From NCBI RefSeq assembly GCF_022012335.1, contig NZ_JAKLTO010000003.1, positions 372,001 to 436,000 on the forward strand: 64,000 bases of DNA, read 5' to 3'. The stretch comes from Flavobacterium sp. SM15. GTDB lineage: Bacteria; Bacteroidota; Bacteroidia; Flavobacteriales; Flavobacteriaceae. Shown here in pieces: positions 36,659 to 46,475 of the stretch; the first letter of the stretch is position 1, and each line of letters begins with the position of its first letter. The notes beneath the pieces were generated by a model. That model ran no database searches. It had not been told where the DNA came from and saw only the letters and a program-made list of their open reading frames with translations. Made by a program: the position numbers and the translations under genes.

Positions 36659-38809
36659 TTACTTCACCAAAGTCATTTCGTCTACGATGTGTTTCGCACC
36701 TGAGAAGTTCTCAATTACCCACAATACATAACGAATATCACAGTTGATGGTTCTTTGTAGGTTTTTATCAAAGATTACGTCTCCAGCCATAGCCTCGATG
36801 TTTCCGTCGAAAGCAATACCGATTAACTCTCCTTTTCCGTTTAATACCGGCGAACCTGAGTTACCACCAGTAATATCGTTGTCCGTTAAGAAGTTTACGT
36901 GTAATGAACCGTCTTTATCAGCATAACGACCGAACTCTTTGTTTTTGTTCATTTCTAAAACTTTAGCCGGTAAATCAAATTCAGCATCGCCTTTTTTGTA
37001 TTTTTTCACCTGACCTGCTAAAGTAGTGTAGTTGTTAATAGTGGCATCGTTACGTTTGTCTGCTGGTAAAGAACGAACTTTTCCGTAAGTTAAACGCAAG
37101 GTTGAGTTTGCATCCGGATATTTAATAGTTCCGATTTTTGACTCTCTTAAACCTTCTACTAATTTACGGAAAGCGGCACCGTAATCGTTTTGAGCCTTAG
37201 CAATTTCGTCAGATTTAGAGTTGAAATGATTCAACAACTCATTAGATAATTTTACTAACGGATCGTTTGTAATTAAAGCTTCGTTTGGAACTTCCAAGAA
37301 CGCATTGATTCTTTCTTTAGACGATAAGATACTCAAATCAAAAGCAGCATTAACGTATTTAGAAAAATCGTTATTGTTTGCTTTACCTAATTCTGCAACA
37401 AACGGAGCAATAGTATACCCAGTTGATTTTGTAGCATATAATTTCAATTCAGCAGCTAAAATGTCTTTCTCAGCAGGAATGTAAACTTCTTTAAAGAACT
37501 CGTCTGCCATTTCTGAAATTGCAGGTGCCATTTGTGCACGTTTAACTCCATCAGCTTTTGCATAGTTCTCTAACTGTTTTCCTAAACTTCTAGCGATAGT
37601 ACCGTAAGCACTTGTTCTGAAAAGTGTAGTCAAATAATTATCGTGACGTGATTTCTCGTTAGTAAGTTTGTAGAAATTATTGATTGTTGCCACAACATTA
37701 CCGTATTTCGCTTTATTTTCAGCTTTGTTAGCCCATTTGTTGAATTTCGCTTCCTGAGCTGCTTTGGTTTTAGCCGTTCCGAATTTTGTTAACGCGTCGA
37801 TCATTCCCTGACGGTTTTTCCAATAATTCGCAACACCTGCAAATTTTGAAGCATACACCAGGTTTAAAGCATCACTCTGAACCATGTATTTTTTCATGTT
37901 GTCCATCCCTACTTTAGATCCTTCAACCCAAGCAGGATATGCATATTTCACGTTTTGATCGATTCCTGAAGCAGGCATCCAACGGTTGGTTCTTCCAGGA
38001 TATCCTAAGATCATTGCATAATCGTTTTCTTTAACTCCACCAATATTTACCGGTAAGTAATGTTTTGGTTTTAAAGGAACGTTGTTTTTAGAATAATCTG
38101 CCGGATTTCCGTTAGCATCTCCATACACACGGAACATAGAGAAATCCGCAGTGTGACGAGGCCACTCCCAGTTATCAGTGTCTCCACCGAATTTACCTAA
38201 GCTTTCTGGTGGTGTACCTACTAAACGAACGTCTTTATAATCCTGATAAACAAAGTAGTAGTACTCATTCCCTTGAAAGAATGAACGAACAGACACTGTG
38301 TATTTTCCACCTTCGTTGTTTTCTTTTTCAATTTTAGCGATTTCAGCATTGATTGCTTTTTCACGCTCAGCTTCGGTCATTTTATCGTTTACCTGAGATA
38401 AGATACGCTTAGAAACGTCGTCCATACGCACGAAGAAACGAACAAACAAGCTAGAAGGCTTTAATTCTTCCATTTTAGAATTTGCCCAAAAACCGTTTTT
38501 AAGGTGATTCTTTTCGGCTGTAGATAATTCTGCGATTGCATCGTATCCACAGTGGTGGTTAGTTAAAACCAATCCATCTTTTGAAATCATTTCTGCAGTA
38601 CATCCACCGTTAAACTGAACAATAGCGTCTTTTAAACTGTGATGGTTAATGCTGTAAATCTCCTCAGCAGTTAACTGCAATCCCATCTTTTGCATATCTC
38701 TGTGGTTCAATCGCTCGATGAACATTAAAAACCACATTCCTTCATCAGCCTTTACACTTGCAGGAACAAGCGTAATTGCAGCGATAAGAGATAAAAGTAA
38801 TTTTTTCAT
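36659..38809 (-). CDS. S46-family dipeptidyl peptidase, DPP7-type
   Basis: 716 residues, signal peptide to about ASVKA (21). Chymotrypsin-like fold with catalytic His85 in LTNHHCGYD, Asp222 in RHTADFSMFRVYG and Ser651 in TGGNSGSPVLNG. The S1-pocket position 18 residues after the Ser is Gly (FDGNIEAM); from Porphyromonas work Gly marks DPP7 (hydrophobic P1) and Arg marks DPP11 (Asp/Glu P1). Periplasmic release of dipeptides from oligopeptides, fitting the M43 and M3 peptidases nearby. Confidence 0.93.
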   Translation of the reverse strand: MKKLLLSLIAAITLVPASVKADEGMWFLMFIERLNHRDMQKMGLQLTAEEIYSINHHSLKDAIVQFNGGCTAEMISKDGLVLTNHHCGYDAIAELSTAEKNHLKNGFWANSKMEELKPSSLFVRFFVRMDDVSKRILSQVNDKMTEAEREKAINAEIAKIEKENNEGGKYTVSVRSFFQGNEYYYFVYQDYKDVRLVGTPPESLGKFGGDTDNWEWPRHTADFSMFRVYGDANGNPADYSKNNVPLKPKHYLPVNIGGVKENDYAMILGYPGRTNRWMPASGIDQNVKYAYPAWVEGSKVGMDNMKKYMVQSDALNLVYASKFAGVANYWKNRQGMIDALTKFGTAKTKAAQEAKFNKWANKAENKAKYGNVVATINNFYKLTNEKSRHDNYLTTLFRTSAYGTIARSLGKQLENYAKADGVKRAQMAPAISEMADEFFKEVYIPAEKDILAAELKLYATKSTGYTIAPFVAELGKANNNDFSKYVNAAFDLSILSSKERINAFLEVPNEALITNDPLVKLSNELLNHFNSKSDEIAKAQNDYGAAFRKLVEGLRESKIGTIKYPDANSTLRLTYGKVRSLPADKRNDATINNYTTLAGQVKKYKKGDAEFDLPAKVLEMNKNKEFGRYADKDGSLHVNFLTDNDITGGNSGSPVLNGKGELIGIAFDGNIEAMAGDVIFDKNLQRTINCDIRYVLWVIENFSGAKHIVDEMTLVK

Positions 38810-38916
38810 AGTTAAATATATTTTTAGTGGTGCGAATATACCTTTTTTTAGTAATTGACTGAAAAATTATAGTTTATAAATATTTTTTGTTAAGAAAATT
38901 TTAACTTTTTTAAAAC

Positions 38917-38947
38917 AAAAAAGCCTTTCAAAAAGAAAGGCTTTTTT
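38917..38947 (-). terminator. Terminator after the M43 protease gene
   Basis: AAGCCTTTC / GAAAGGCTT stem with loop AAAAA, extended by A/T runs on both sides; 21 nt beyond the stop codon at 38969. Confidence 0.85.
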
Positions 38948-38968
38948 AATTATAATATATCTTGTAAA

Positions 38969-40258
38969 TTACTGAACAATAACTTTTTTAGTAGTTACCG
39001 AATTATCCGATTTAACAGTAACAAAGTAAACCCCTGTAGCTGTAGTATTCAAATCAATTGTTTGCACCATGTTGTTGTTTGCAGCATAGTCATTTTCTAA
39101 AACCACTCTTCCGGACTGGTCTACCACCTGAACTGAAAAATCGCTCAACACTTCTTCAAACTGAATTGAAAAACTTCCTTTGTTTGGATTTGGATATACA
39201 GAAAATCTTGATTTAGCAACTTCTGGAGTACTTAACGTATTGCTATTGTATTGAGTCTTGATAACATTCAAATACGACAACATTACCAAACGCTGACCTT
39301 CTGTAAACATGTACATACACGCATCGTTTACATAATCCATATAGTTCATTGTAAGGGCAAATTCACCCGGCACACAACCCGCTACAGATCCGTCAGCCGG
39401 ACAATCATAAGTTGCATAACCCGTTTTTGGAGTATCCGCAATTCCATCATCATCAGAACCACAACCATTATCGTTTGCAAAAGTATGATCCAAATTGAAG
39501 AAATGTCCTAACTCGTGAGTAACCGTTCTTCCAAGGTTATAAGGAGCACCCGGTACATATCCAGTACAACCCGCACCAGAAGCAAAAGCATTGTTATCCA
39601 TTACTACAGCATGTCCTCCATTTGGAGAACCTCCCAGTGGTGAAAAGCCTAAAATTCCTCCTGTAATATTTTTTACCACAAAATTCATATATCCTGCCCA
39701 AGTAGTATCATCATTACATCCATTGGTACAATTTACGTTACCAGCATTTAAAAAATCAGTTCCAAAAGTAACCGCAACTTCGCCATTTACCAATCCAGTT
39801 CCAGCCGGGTGGTTTTGGGTAGCTAAAACGAATTCAACATCCAAATCTCCAACTTGAGTTCCCGGATATAAATCGCTAACTCCTGCCCAGTTTGAAATAT
39901 CTGCATTGGTTGCATTGTAATCTGCATTAAGTATGTTAATCTGGTTTTGAGCAAAGTTTCTTAAACAAGTTTTAACTGCAGCAGTTGCCGTAGTAGCACT
40001 TGGGTAATGTACAGCAACAGGAATTCTCAATGTTGCATTGGTAGTTCTTTTAATTCCAGCAGCTTTATTGGCTTTATATTCCGCCATAACACGTTGGTAT
40101 TCTGCTTTAAAAAGTTCTTGTTGCTTTAAATACTGCTCTCTTGCCTGAGGATCAGACATAATTTGTTGCATATACTCTTTCATACCACAGCTTCTGTGCT
40201 GAGAAATAGCTACTTGAGAGATTAAAGCTACGATAAGTAATTTAATTTTCATATTCAA
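38969..40258 (-). CDS. M43-family secreted zinc metalloprotease with T9SS sorting domain
   Basis: 429 residues. Signal peptide ending VAISQ; zinc site HELGHFFNLDH (248-258, third ligand His258) and Met-turn region MNYMDYV (304-310) as in pappalysin/MEP1-type M43 enzymes. C-terminal ~75 residues are a type A T9SS domain: FSVYPNPNKGSFSIQF, DQSGRVVLEND, GVYFVTVKSDNSVTTKKVIV. It should cross the inner membrane by Sec and the outer membrane by T9SS, then be released or anchored. Single-gene unit. Confidence 0.93.
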   Translation of the reverse strand: MNMKIKLLIVALISQVAISQHRSCGMKEYMQQIMSDPQAREQYLKQQELFKAEYQRVMAEYKANKAAGIKRTTNATLRIPVAVHYPSATTATAAVKTCLRNFAQNQINILNADYNATNADISNWAGVSDLYPGTQVGDLDVEFVLATQNHPAGTGLVNGEVAVTFGTDFLNAGNVNCTNGCNDDTTWAGYMNFVVKNITGGILGFSPLGGSPNGGHAVVMDNNAFASGAGCTGYVPGAPYNLGRTVTHELGHFFNLDHTFANDNGCGSDDDGIADTPKTGYATYDCPADGSVAGCVPGEFALTMNYMDYVNDACMYMFTEGQRLVMLSYLNVIKTQYNSNTLSTPEVAKSRFSVYPNPNKGSFSIQFEEVLSDFSVQVVDQSGRVVLENDYAANNNMVQTIDLNTTATGVYFVTVKSDNSVTTKKVIVQ

Positions 40259-40373
40259 TATTGTTAGTTAAGTAGGGCAAATTAACAACATTTTTTTTAT
40301 TTTCTCACAACAATCTGCAAGACTTTCGCTAAAAAAATAACTTTTCCACACATCTAACCAACTCATTAACAAC

Positions 40374-40405
40374 AAAAAAGGCATTCTAAAACGAATGCCT
40401 TTCTT
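40374..40405 (-). terminator. Terminator of the hpt-adk-obg operon
   Basis: Stem AAAGGCATTC / GAATGCCTTT (loop TAAAAC), with an A7 run on the plus strand that gives a T tail on the minus strand; directly after the obg stop at 40406. Confidence 0.85.
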
Positions 40406-41416
40406 CTAATCTATAGTTTGATTCAACATCTGCCAAAGCTTGTCTTTCAGTTCAGTAAGTCCTTGTTGGGCAACCGAAGAGATAAACATATACGGTATCC
40501 CTTTAAAGTCTTTATCGAGCTGTTTTTTCATTTCCGATTTTAACTCCTCATCTAACATATCCGATTTGGAGACTACAATCAATCGATCTTTATCAAGCAT
40601 TTCCGGATTGTAACGGCGTAACTCGTCCAATAAAATATCGTATTCCTTTTTAATATCCGGAGCATCTGCAGGAACTAAAAACAATAAGGTCGAATTACGT
40701 TCAATATGACGCAAAAAGTAATGCCCTAAGCCTTTTCCTTCCGCTGCTCCTTCAATAATCCCCGGAATATCAGCAATCACAAACGATTGAAAATCGCGGT
40801 AGGCAACAATTCCTAAATTTGGCTTTAAAGTAGTAAAAGGATAATCAGCAATTTTTGGTTTTGCAGAGGTTAACACAGACAATAAGGTTGATTTACCCGC
40901 ATTTGGAAAACCAACCAATCCAACATCGGCCAAAACTTTCAATTCCAGAATTACATCGCGCTCTTCGGGCGGCATACCTGGTTGTGAATAACGAGGCGTT
41001 TGATTGGTAGAACTTCTGAAATGCCAGTTCCCTAAGCCTCCTTTTCCTCCTTTAACTAAGATTTGTTTCTCACCATGTTCGGTGATTTCGAAAAGGATCT
41101 CATCGGTTTCTTTATCACGAACCACTGTTCCCAAAGGAACTTCGATGTATTTGTCTTCTCCATCGGCACCGGTACTTCTGGCACTTCCTCCATCACCACC
41201 GTGACCTGCTTTAATATGACGGGCAAATTTCAGGTGAAACAAAGTCCACAATCCTTTATTCCCCACTAAATATACGTGACCACCACGACCACCATCACCT
41301 CCATCTGGGCCACCTTTTTCAATAAATTTTTCTCTGTGTAAATGCGTAGAACCTTTACCTCCTTTACCGGAAGCAACATATATTTTAACGTAATCTACAA
41401 AATTCCCTTCTGTCAT
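40406..41416 (-). CDS. obgE: Obg/CgtA-family GTPase
   Basis: 336 residues. Gly-rich Obg fold ([23 protein letters not shown]), then G domain: G1 GFPNAGKST (169-177), switch [12 protein letters not shown]3 DIPG (216-219), G4 written SKSD instead of NKxD, G5 ISSVAQQG. Late 50S assembly and stringent-response-linked GTPase. Short form without a long C-terminal extension. Distal gene of the hpt-adk-CNNM/CBS-obg cluster. Confidence 0.95.
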   Translation of the reverse strand: MTEGNFVDYVKIYVASGKGGKGSTHLHREKFIEKGGPDGGDGGRGGHVYLVGNKGLWTLFHLKFARHIKAGHGGDGGSARSTGADGEDKYIEVPLGTVVRDKETDEILFEITEHGEKQILVKGGKGGLGNWHFRSSTNQTPRYSQPGMPPEERDVILELKVLADVGLVGFPNAGKSTLLSVLTSAKPKIADYPFTTLKPNLGIVAYRDFQSFVIADIPGIIEGAAEGKGLGHYFLRHIERNSTLLFLVPADAPDIKKEYDILLDELRRYNPEMLDKDRLIVVSKSDMLDEELKSEMKKQLDKDFKGIPYMFISSVAQQGLTELKDKLWQMLNQTID

Positions 41417-41479
41417 TCTCTCAGTTTTCAGTCTTAGTTTTCAATCATTTACAAGAAAGAAACAAACTAAGCTTAATTA

Positions 41480-42763
41480 TTATTCATTATCTTTTAAAAC
41501 ACGGACCATTACTTTATCAATCTTAACCCCGTCCATGTCGATTACTTCCAATTCCATTTTATTCCAGATAAGTTTTTCTCCAACTTTAGGAATATAGGAC
41601 AACTCGGTCATGATTAAACCACTAACCGTAGTAACATCGTAATCGCTTATCTGATCGTCTAAATCAAAATAGGTTAAGAAATCATGTAACGAATAATGTC
41701 CATCAACTAACCAGGTTCCGTCTTCGCGAGCAATTAACTGGAATTCTTCATCATAAAACTCAGCAGCATCTCCCACCAAAGCTTCAAGAATGTCATTTAA
41801 TGTGATAATCCCCTGAACCATTCCGTACTCATCGGTTACCAACGCATAGTGCACTTTTGTGGTTTTAAAAATCTCAAGTGCTTTATAAGCCGAAGTATGT
41901 TCAATGAAATAAACCGGTTCTTTGCAAATAGCTTTCAGGTCTAAGTCTCCTTTCTTCTCAAAACTCAAAAACAGGTCTTTTAACAATACCACCCCAACCA
42001 CATTGTCCAGATTCTCTTCACAAACCGGATATACAGAGTGTAATTCTTCCAGAACCTTTTGTTTGGTTTCGGTTAAATCATCTTCCAAAGAAAGATACAT
42101 TACCGATTTACGGTGCGTCATTAAGGAATTTACTTTTCTATCCCCAATATGAAACACACGTTCTACAATATCTTGTTCGATCTCCTGAACTTCGCCTACT
42201 TCGGTTCCTTCTTTAATGATAGCCTTAATTTCTTCTTCGGTTACTTTTCCGTCTGCCGTTGGCTTGATTTTCAACACATTCAGCACAAAATCCGTTGAAG
42301 TTGTCAACAACCAAATAAAGGGAGCCGTTGCCACAGAAATCATTTTCATTGGAACCGCAACCGCTTTGGCAATCGTTTCCGGATAATTAAGCCCGATACG
42401 TTTTGGAAGCAATTCACCTAAAACCAATGAAAAATACGTCAAAACAACCACCACAATCCCAACAGCCAAGCTTTGAGAATACGGTTTTAGCATTTCGAAC
42501 TGCTCTAAAAAGAGCTGAACATTGTCGGTTACTTTCTCTCCACTGTAAATACCCGTCAAAATCCCGATTAAGGTGATTCCAATTTGTACCGTAGACAAGA
42601 ATTTGTTTGGCGAATTGGCCAAATCTAAAGCTGTTTTTGCACTCGTGTTACCTTTTTTAGCGGCGGTTTCCAACCTGTTCTTTCTTGCTGATATGAGTGC
42701 GATTTCCGACATGGAGAAAACTCCATTAAGTAAAATCAGCAAGAAGATTATGACTATTTCCAA
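41480..42763 (-). CDS. CNNM/CBS-domain membrane protein (HlyC/CorC family)
   Basis: 427 residues. DUF21/CNNM transmembrane domain (~1-190; LILLNGVFSMSEIALISARK, LGELLPKRIGLNYPE), two CBS domains (~205-325; LMTHRKSVMYLSL, TDEYGMVQGIITLNDILEAL), and a CorC/HlyC C-terminal domain (~345-425; VSGLIMTELSYIPKVGEK). Relatives are implicated in Mg2+ efflux; the hemolysin label is historical. 15 nt after adk, 63 nt before obg. Confidence 0.9.
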   Translation of the reverse strand: MEIVIIFLLILLNGVFSMSEIALISARKNRLETAAKKGNTSAKTALDLANSPNKFLSTVQIGITLIGILTGIYSGEKVTDNVQLFLEQFEMLKPYSQSLAVGIVVVVLTYFSLVLGELLPKRIGLNYPETIAKAVAVPMKMISVATAPFIWLLTTSTDFVLNVLKIKPTADGKVTEEEIKAIIKEGTEVGEVQEIEQDIVERVFHIGDRKVNSLMTHRKSVMYLSLEDDLTETKQKVLEELHSVYPVCEENLDNVVGVVLLKDLFLSFEKKGDLDLKAICKEPVYFIEHTSAYKALEIFKTTKVHYALVTDEYGMVQGIITLNDILEALVGDAAEFYDEEFQLIAREDGTWLVDGHYSLHDFLTYFDLDDQISDYDVTTVSGLIMTELSYIPKVGEKLIWNKMELEVIDMDGVKIDKVMVRVLKDNE

Positions 42764-42778
42764 ATTTTAGAATTTTAG

Positions 42779-43351
42779 TTACAATTTGTCTATCACGTTA
42801 CTCAAACGCTCTGTAATTTCTGCGATAGAACCAATACCGTTAACGGCATGGAATTTATTTTGTGCTTTATAATAGTCCATTAAAGGAGCTGTTTTTTCAT
42901 TGTATTCCTGATAACGGTTACGGATTTTCTTTTCGTCCTGATCATCAATTCTACCGGAAGTTTTTCCTCTTTCAAGGATGCGTTCAACTAAAACATCATC
43001 ATCCGCTTCAAGAGCAATCGTTGCCGTTACTTCCCAGTTTTTAGTTTTCAAAAAAGCATCCAAAGCATCTGCCTGAGCCAAAGTTCTTGGAAATCCATCA
43101 AACAAAAACCCTTTCGAATCCATGTTTTTATCCACTTCATCCTGAAGCATTTTAATGGTCACACTATCCGGAACCAAATCTCCGTTGTCGATGTATGTTT
43201 TTGCCTCTTTCCCTAAAGCCGTGTCATTTTTCATATTGTAGCGAAAAATATCCCCTGTGGAAAGATGGGTCAAATTGTATTTTTCTTTTAAAAATTCTGC
43301 CTGAGTTCCTTTACCAGCGCCCGGTTTCCCGAACAAAACAATGTTAATCAT
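42779..43351 (-). CDS. adk: Adenylate kinase
   Basis: 190 residues, short-LID type. P-loop GKPGAGKGT (8-16), LSTGDIFRYNMKN, FDGFPRTLAQADAL, and RGKTSGRIDDQDEKKIRNRY in the short lid region; no Cys zinc ligands. Interconverts AMP, ADP and ATP. In many bacteria adk sits between secY and infA; here it is in the purine-related cluster behind hpt. Confidence 0.97.
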   Translation of the reverse strand: MINIVLFGKPGAGKGTQAEFLKEKYNLTHLSTGDIFRYNMKNDTALGKEAKTYIDNGDLVPDSVTIKMLQDEVDKNMDSKGFLFDGFPRTLAQADALDAFLKTKNWEVTATIALEADDDVLVERILERGKTSGRIDDQDEKKIRNRYQEYNEKTAPLMDYYKAQNKFHAVNGIGSIAEITERLSNVIDKL

Positions 43352-43391
43352 TTTAAAAAGTTATGTTATAGTATGTTGTTTATGTTTCAAA

Positions 43392-43922
43392 TTACTTTAA
43401 TTGATAAACTTCCGGCAGGTTTCTTCCCAATCCGTCATAATCAAGACCAAAACCAACAATGAAACGGTTTTCAATTTCGATACCAATATAATCAATTTTG
43501 ATGTCTTTTTTGTAGGCTTCCGGCTTTAAAAACAAAGTGGCAAATTTCAGAGTTTTTACGTTTTTCGCCTCAAAAAGCTTATGAAGTTCTTCTACTGTAT
43601 TTCCTGTATCAACAATGTCCTCAATAATCACAACGGTTCTTCCGGTCAAATCCTGATTTAAACCGATGAGTTGTTTTACCTGATGAGTCGTTTCCATCCC
43701 ATCGTAAGAAGCCATTTTGATAAAACTAACCTCGCAAGGCTTTTTATAGTGCTTCATAAAATCGGAAACCACCATAAAGGCTCCATTTAAAACACCAATA
43801 AACACAGGAGTTTCATCCCCCATATCTTCTGCAACCTGTTTCGCCATTTTTGCAATTGCCCAGTCCAGTTCTGCCGCCGATATGAAAGGCACAAAGTGTT
43901 TGTCGTGAAGTTGAATTTCCAT
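43392..43922 (-). CDS. hpt: Hypoxanthine phosphoribosyltransferase
   Basis: 176 residues. Purine salvage: hypoxanthine/guanine plus PRPP to IMP/GMP. PRPP-binding motif VVIIEDIVDTGNTVEEL (~96-112), GVLNGAFMVVSDFM, and FIVGFGLDYDGLGRNLPEVY near the C-terminus. First gene of the cluster with adk and obg. Confidence 0.95.
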   Translation of the reverse strand: MEIQLHDKHFVPFISAAELDWAIAKMAKQVAEDMGDETPVFIGVLNGAFMVVSDFMKHYKKPCEVSFIKMASYDGMETTHQVKQLIGLNQDLTGRTVVIIEDIVDTGNTVEELHKLFEAKNVKTLKFATLFLKPEAYKKDIKIDYIGIEIENRFIVGFGLDYDGLGRNLPEVYQLK

Positions 43923-43944
43923 CGTTTACTTATAGAATAATTGG

Positions 43945-43952
43945 CAAAGATA
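43945..43952 (-). promoter_or_regulatory. -7 box for hpt
   Basis: TATCTTTG on the minus strand, exact consensus, 22 nt before the ATG. No TTG at the ideal -33 spacing. Confidence 0.5.
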
Positions 43953-44041
43953 ATTATTTTTAGATATGAGTTATGAATTATAGGTTATGAATTGTTAATC
44001 CGTCATTTTCATCTATTTTAGTACCTTCAAGAAAATCAAAA

Positions 44042-44575
44042 ATGAATTCCACATTCAGCGACCAATTAAGCACGATTAATGCCAGTACCGAAAACCGTAA
44101 CCGGATGCGGGATTTTGTATTAAGCCATCCTGAAATTTTAAAAGAACTGATCGCTTTCGGAACCGATTTATCCAACAAAAACCACCACAAAGGCGTTTGG
44201 ATTATTGAAATGCTGGCCGAGCATCAAACCGAATTACTGATTCCTTTCATTGATGTAATTTGTCATACGATTTCAAGTTACAAAAACGATTCAGCGATTC
44301 GAGGTATTTCCCGCGTGGCTTATTTTCTCGGCACTTCAAAAAACATAAAACTAACCGAATCACAGCACGAAAAACTGGTTGAAATCTGTCTGGATTGGTT
44401 AATTCGGGATGAACGTGTTGCCTGCAAAGTATACGCGATGAAAACACTTCACTATTTTGGCAAAAAAGAACTTTGGATCATGAATGAATTAAGAGATATC
44501 GTGAGCCGTGATTATACCTGTCAATCTGCTGGATATAAAGCCGCTGCAAGGGAGATTCTCGGAAAAACGAAATAA
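44042..44575 (+). CDS. Small all-helical protein, HEAT-repeat-like
   Basis: 177 residues, no signal peptide. Predicted to be helical throughout with repeating two-helix units (HKGVWIIEMLAEHQTELLIPF, GISRVAYFLGTSKN, ACKVYAMKTLHYFGKKE, AGYKAAAREILGK), like HEAT or DNA-glycosylase-type AlkD repeats, but no catalytic residues recognised. Upstream of purK on the same strand with 64 nt between; purK has its own promoter box, so the functional link is uncertain. Confidence 0.7.
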   Translation: MNSTFSDQLSTINASTENRNRMRDFVLSHPEILKELIAFGTDLSNKNHHKGVWIIEMLAEHQTELLIPFIDVICHTISSYKNDSAIRGISRVAYFLGTSKNIKLTESQHEKLVEICLDWLIRDERVACKVYAMKTLHYFGKKELWIMNELRDIVSRDYTCQSAGYKAAAREILGKTK

Positions 44576-44608
44576 ACTTTCAGATTTTCAAATCCTCAAA
44601 TAGTTACC

Positions 44609-44616
44609 TATCTTTG
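44609..44616 (+). promoter_or_regulatory. -7 box for purK-purE
   Basis: TATCTTTG, exact consensus, 23 nt before the purK ATG; the -33 region is T-rich without a clear TTG. Confidence 0.5.
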
Positions 44617-44639
44617 CACTCAAACAACAACACACAAAA

Positions 44640-45800
44640 ATGAATTACTTTTCTTCCGATTTCAAATTAGGAATTCTGGGTGGAGGACAATTAGGCAAAA
44701 TGCTCCTTGCCGAAACCCGTAAATTTGACATTCAAACCTATGTTTTAGACCCAAGCAGCGAAGCTCCAAGTCAATTTGGCGCTACAAAATTCTTTCGTGG
44801 TAATTTAATGGATTTTGAAACCGTGTACCAGTTTGGAAAAATGGTCGATTTACTAACCATTGAAATCGAAAACGTAAATCTGGATGCTTTAGATGTTTTG
44901 GAAGAAGAGGGACTAAAAGTTTACCCCTCTCCAAAAACCTTGCGCTTAATTCAAAATAAAGGGCGTCAGAAGGATTTTTATGTAGAAAATAAAATCCCTA
45001 CTTCAGCTCACCAGCGCTTTGTCGATATAAATGACTTAAAAAAATCATTAGAAAAAGACGAATTAGACTTTCCTTTTGTATGGAAATGCGCCCAGTTCGG
45101 ATACGACGGAAACGGGGTGAAAATTGTTCGTTCTACTATGGATTTAATCGATTTACCCGAAGTAGAATGCATCGCCGAGCAAATGGTTCCGTTTAAAAAC
45201 GAATTGGCCGTTATTGTTTCGCGAAGTGTTTCGGGTGAAGTTAAAACCTATCCGGTGGTAGAAATGGAATTTCATCCGGAAGCCAATCAGGTAGAATATG
45301 TAATTTGCCCTGCTCGTATCGATGAAAAAGTAGCAGATAAAGCGCAAAAAGTAGCTTTAAAAGTTTCGGAAGCGTTTAACCATATTGGTCTTTTAGCTGT
45401 AGAAATGTTCCAAACCGAAAACGATGACATTTTGGTAAACGAAGTTGCTCCTCGCCCACACAACTCAGGACATTACAGCATTGAAGCAAGTTATACTTCT
45501 CAATTTGAACAACATATCCGTTCCATTTTAAACTTACCACTTGGAAGCACCGAAAGTAAAGTTGCCGGAATTATGGTAAATTTGGTAGGCGCTGAAGGTT
45601 TTTCCGGTCCGGTTATCTACGAAAACATTGAAAAAATCATGGCTATTGATGGGGTAACACCACACATCTACGGAAAACGCGAGACCCGACCATTTAGAAA
45701 AATGGGACATGTAACCATCGTTAATCAAAACATGAACGAAGCCCGAAGAATTGCCGAAGAAGTAAAAAACAGTATAAGAGTAATCAGTAATCCGATTTAA
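44640..45800 (+). CDS. purK: N5-carboxyaminoimidazole ribonucleotide synthase
   Basis: 386 residues, ATP-grasp family. Converts AIR, ATP and bicarbonate to N5-CAIR in purine synthesis. N-terminal KLGILGGGQLGKMLLAETRK, FVWKCAQFGYDGNGVKIV, VNEVAPRPHNSGHYSIEASY and MGHVTIVN at the end are PurK motifs. 15 nt before purE, an obvious two-gene operon. Confidence 0.97.
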   Translation: MNYFSSDFKLGILGGGQLGKMLLAETRKFDIQTYVLDPSSEAPSQFGATKFFRGNLMDFETVYQFGKMVDLLTIEIENVNLDALDVLEEEGLKVYPSPKTLRLIQNKGRQKDFYVENKIPTSAHQRFVDINDLKKSLEKDELDFPFVWKCAQFGYDGNGVKIVRSTMDLIDLPEVECIAEQMVPFKNELAVIVSRSVSGEVKTYPVVEMEFHPEANQVEYVICPARIDEKVADKAQKVALKVSEAFNHIGLLAVEMFQTENDDILVNEVAPRPHNSGHYSIEASYTSQFEQHIRSILNLPLGSTESKVAGIMVNLVGAEGFSGPVIYENIEKIMAIDGVTPHIYGKRETRPFRKMGHVTIVNQNMNEARRIAEEVKNSIRVISNPI

Positions 45801-45815
45801 AAAAACCTTACAATA

Positions 45816-46301
45816 ATGAGTAAAGTAGCCATCGTAATGGGAAGCATCTCCGATATGCCGGTAATGCAGGAAGCCATAGACATCTTAAAAAGCTTTGATA
45901 TTGAAACCGAAGTGGATATCGTATCCGCACATCGCACCCCGGAAAAATTAGTTGATTTCAGCAAAAACGCTCACCACAGAGGCATCAGTGTAATTATTGC
46001 CGGTGCCGGTGGCGCTGCACATCTTCCGGGAATGGTAGCTTCGATGAGCCCACTTCCGGTAATTGGCGTTCCGGTAAAATCAAGTAATTCCATTGATGGC
46101 TGGGACAGTGTTTTATCCATTTTACAAATGCCTGGTGGAGTACCCGTGGCAACCGTGGCTTTAAACGGAGCTAAAAATGCAGGAATCTTGGCAGCACAAA
46201 TTATCGCAAGCCACGACACTTTGGTTTTGGATAAAATTATTACGTACAAAGAAGGATTGAAACAAGCTGTGCTTACCGCGGCAGAAAACCTTAAGAAATA
46301 A
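45816..46301 (+). CDS. purE: N5-carboxyaminoimidazole ribonucleotide mutase
   Basis: 161 residues, class I PurE. Converts N5-CAIR to CAIR. VAIVMGSISDMPVMQEAID with the substrate-binding Ser/Asp, SAHRTPEK, IIAGAGGAAHLPGMVASM (catalytic His), and MPGGVPVATVAL. Partner of purK directly upstream. Confidence 0.97.
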   Translation: MSKVAIVMGSISDMPVMQEAIDILKSFDIETEVDIVSAHRTPEKLVDFSKNAHHRGISVIIAGAGGAAHLPGMVASMSPLPVIGVPVKSSNSIDGWDSVLSILQMPGGVPVATVALNGAKNAGILAAQIIASHDTLVLDKIITYKEGLKQAVLTAAENLKK

Positions 46302-46306
46302 AAAGT

Positions 46307-46336
46307 GAAAAAGCGCTTTGTGGCTAGCGCTTTTTC
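46307..46336 (+). terminator. Terminator of purK-purE
   Basis: GAAAAAGCGCT / AGCGCTTTTTC, 11-bp stem with loop TTGTGGCT and T5 included in the 3' arm, 5 nt after the purE stop. Confidence 0.85.
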
Positions 46337-46475
46337 GGGGTCCACAAAACTAATGGGTTATATTAGTTGCTGTGTTTCTTAAATATTGTTTGGGCCAAAA
46401 AGGCGTGTAAAAAATTCAAAATCATGAATTTACTCGTCAAAAATATACTTTTTAACGACAAACTGCAAATAAAAA

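Noticed and set aside
40406..41416. Obg G4 motif SKSD taken as a sign of a broken GTPase
   Set aside because: All other G motifs are intact and Asp of the motif is kept; an Asn-to-Ser change at this place is tolerated in GTPases.
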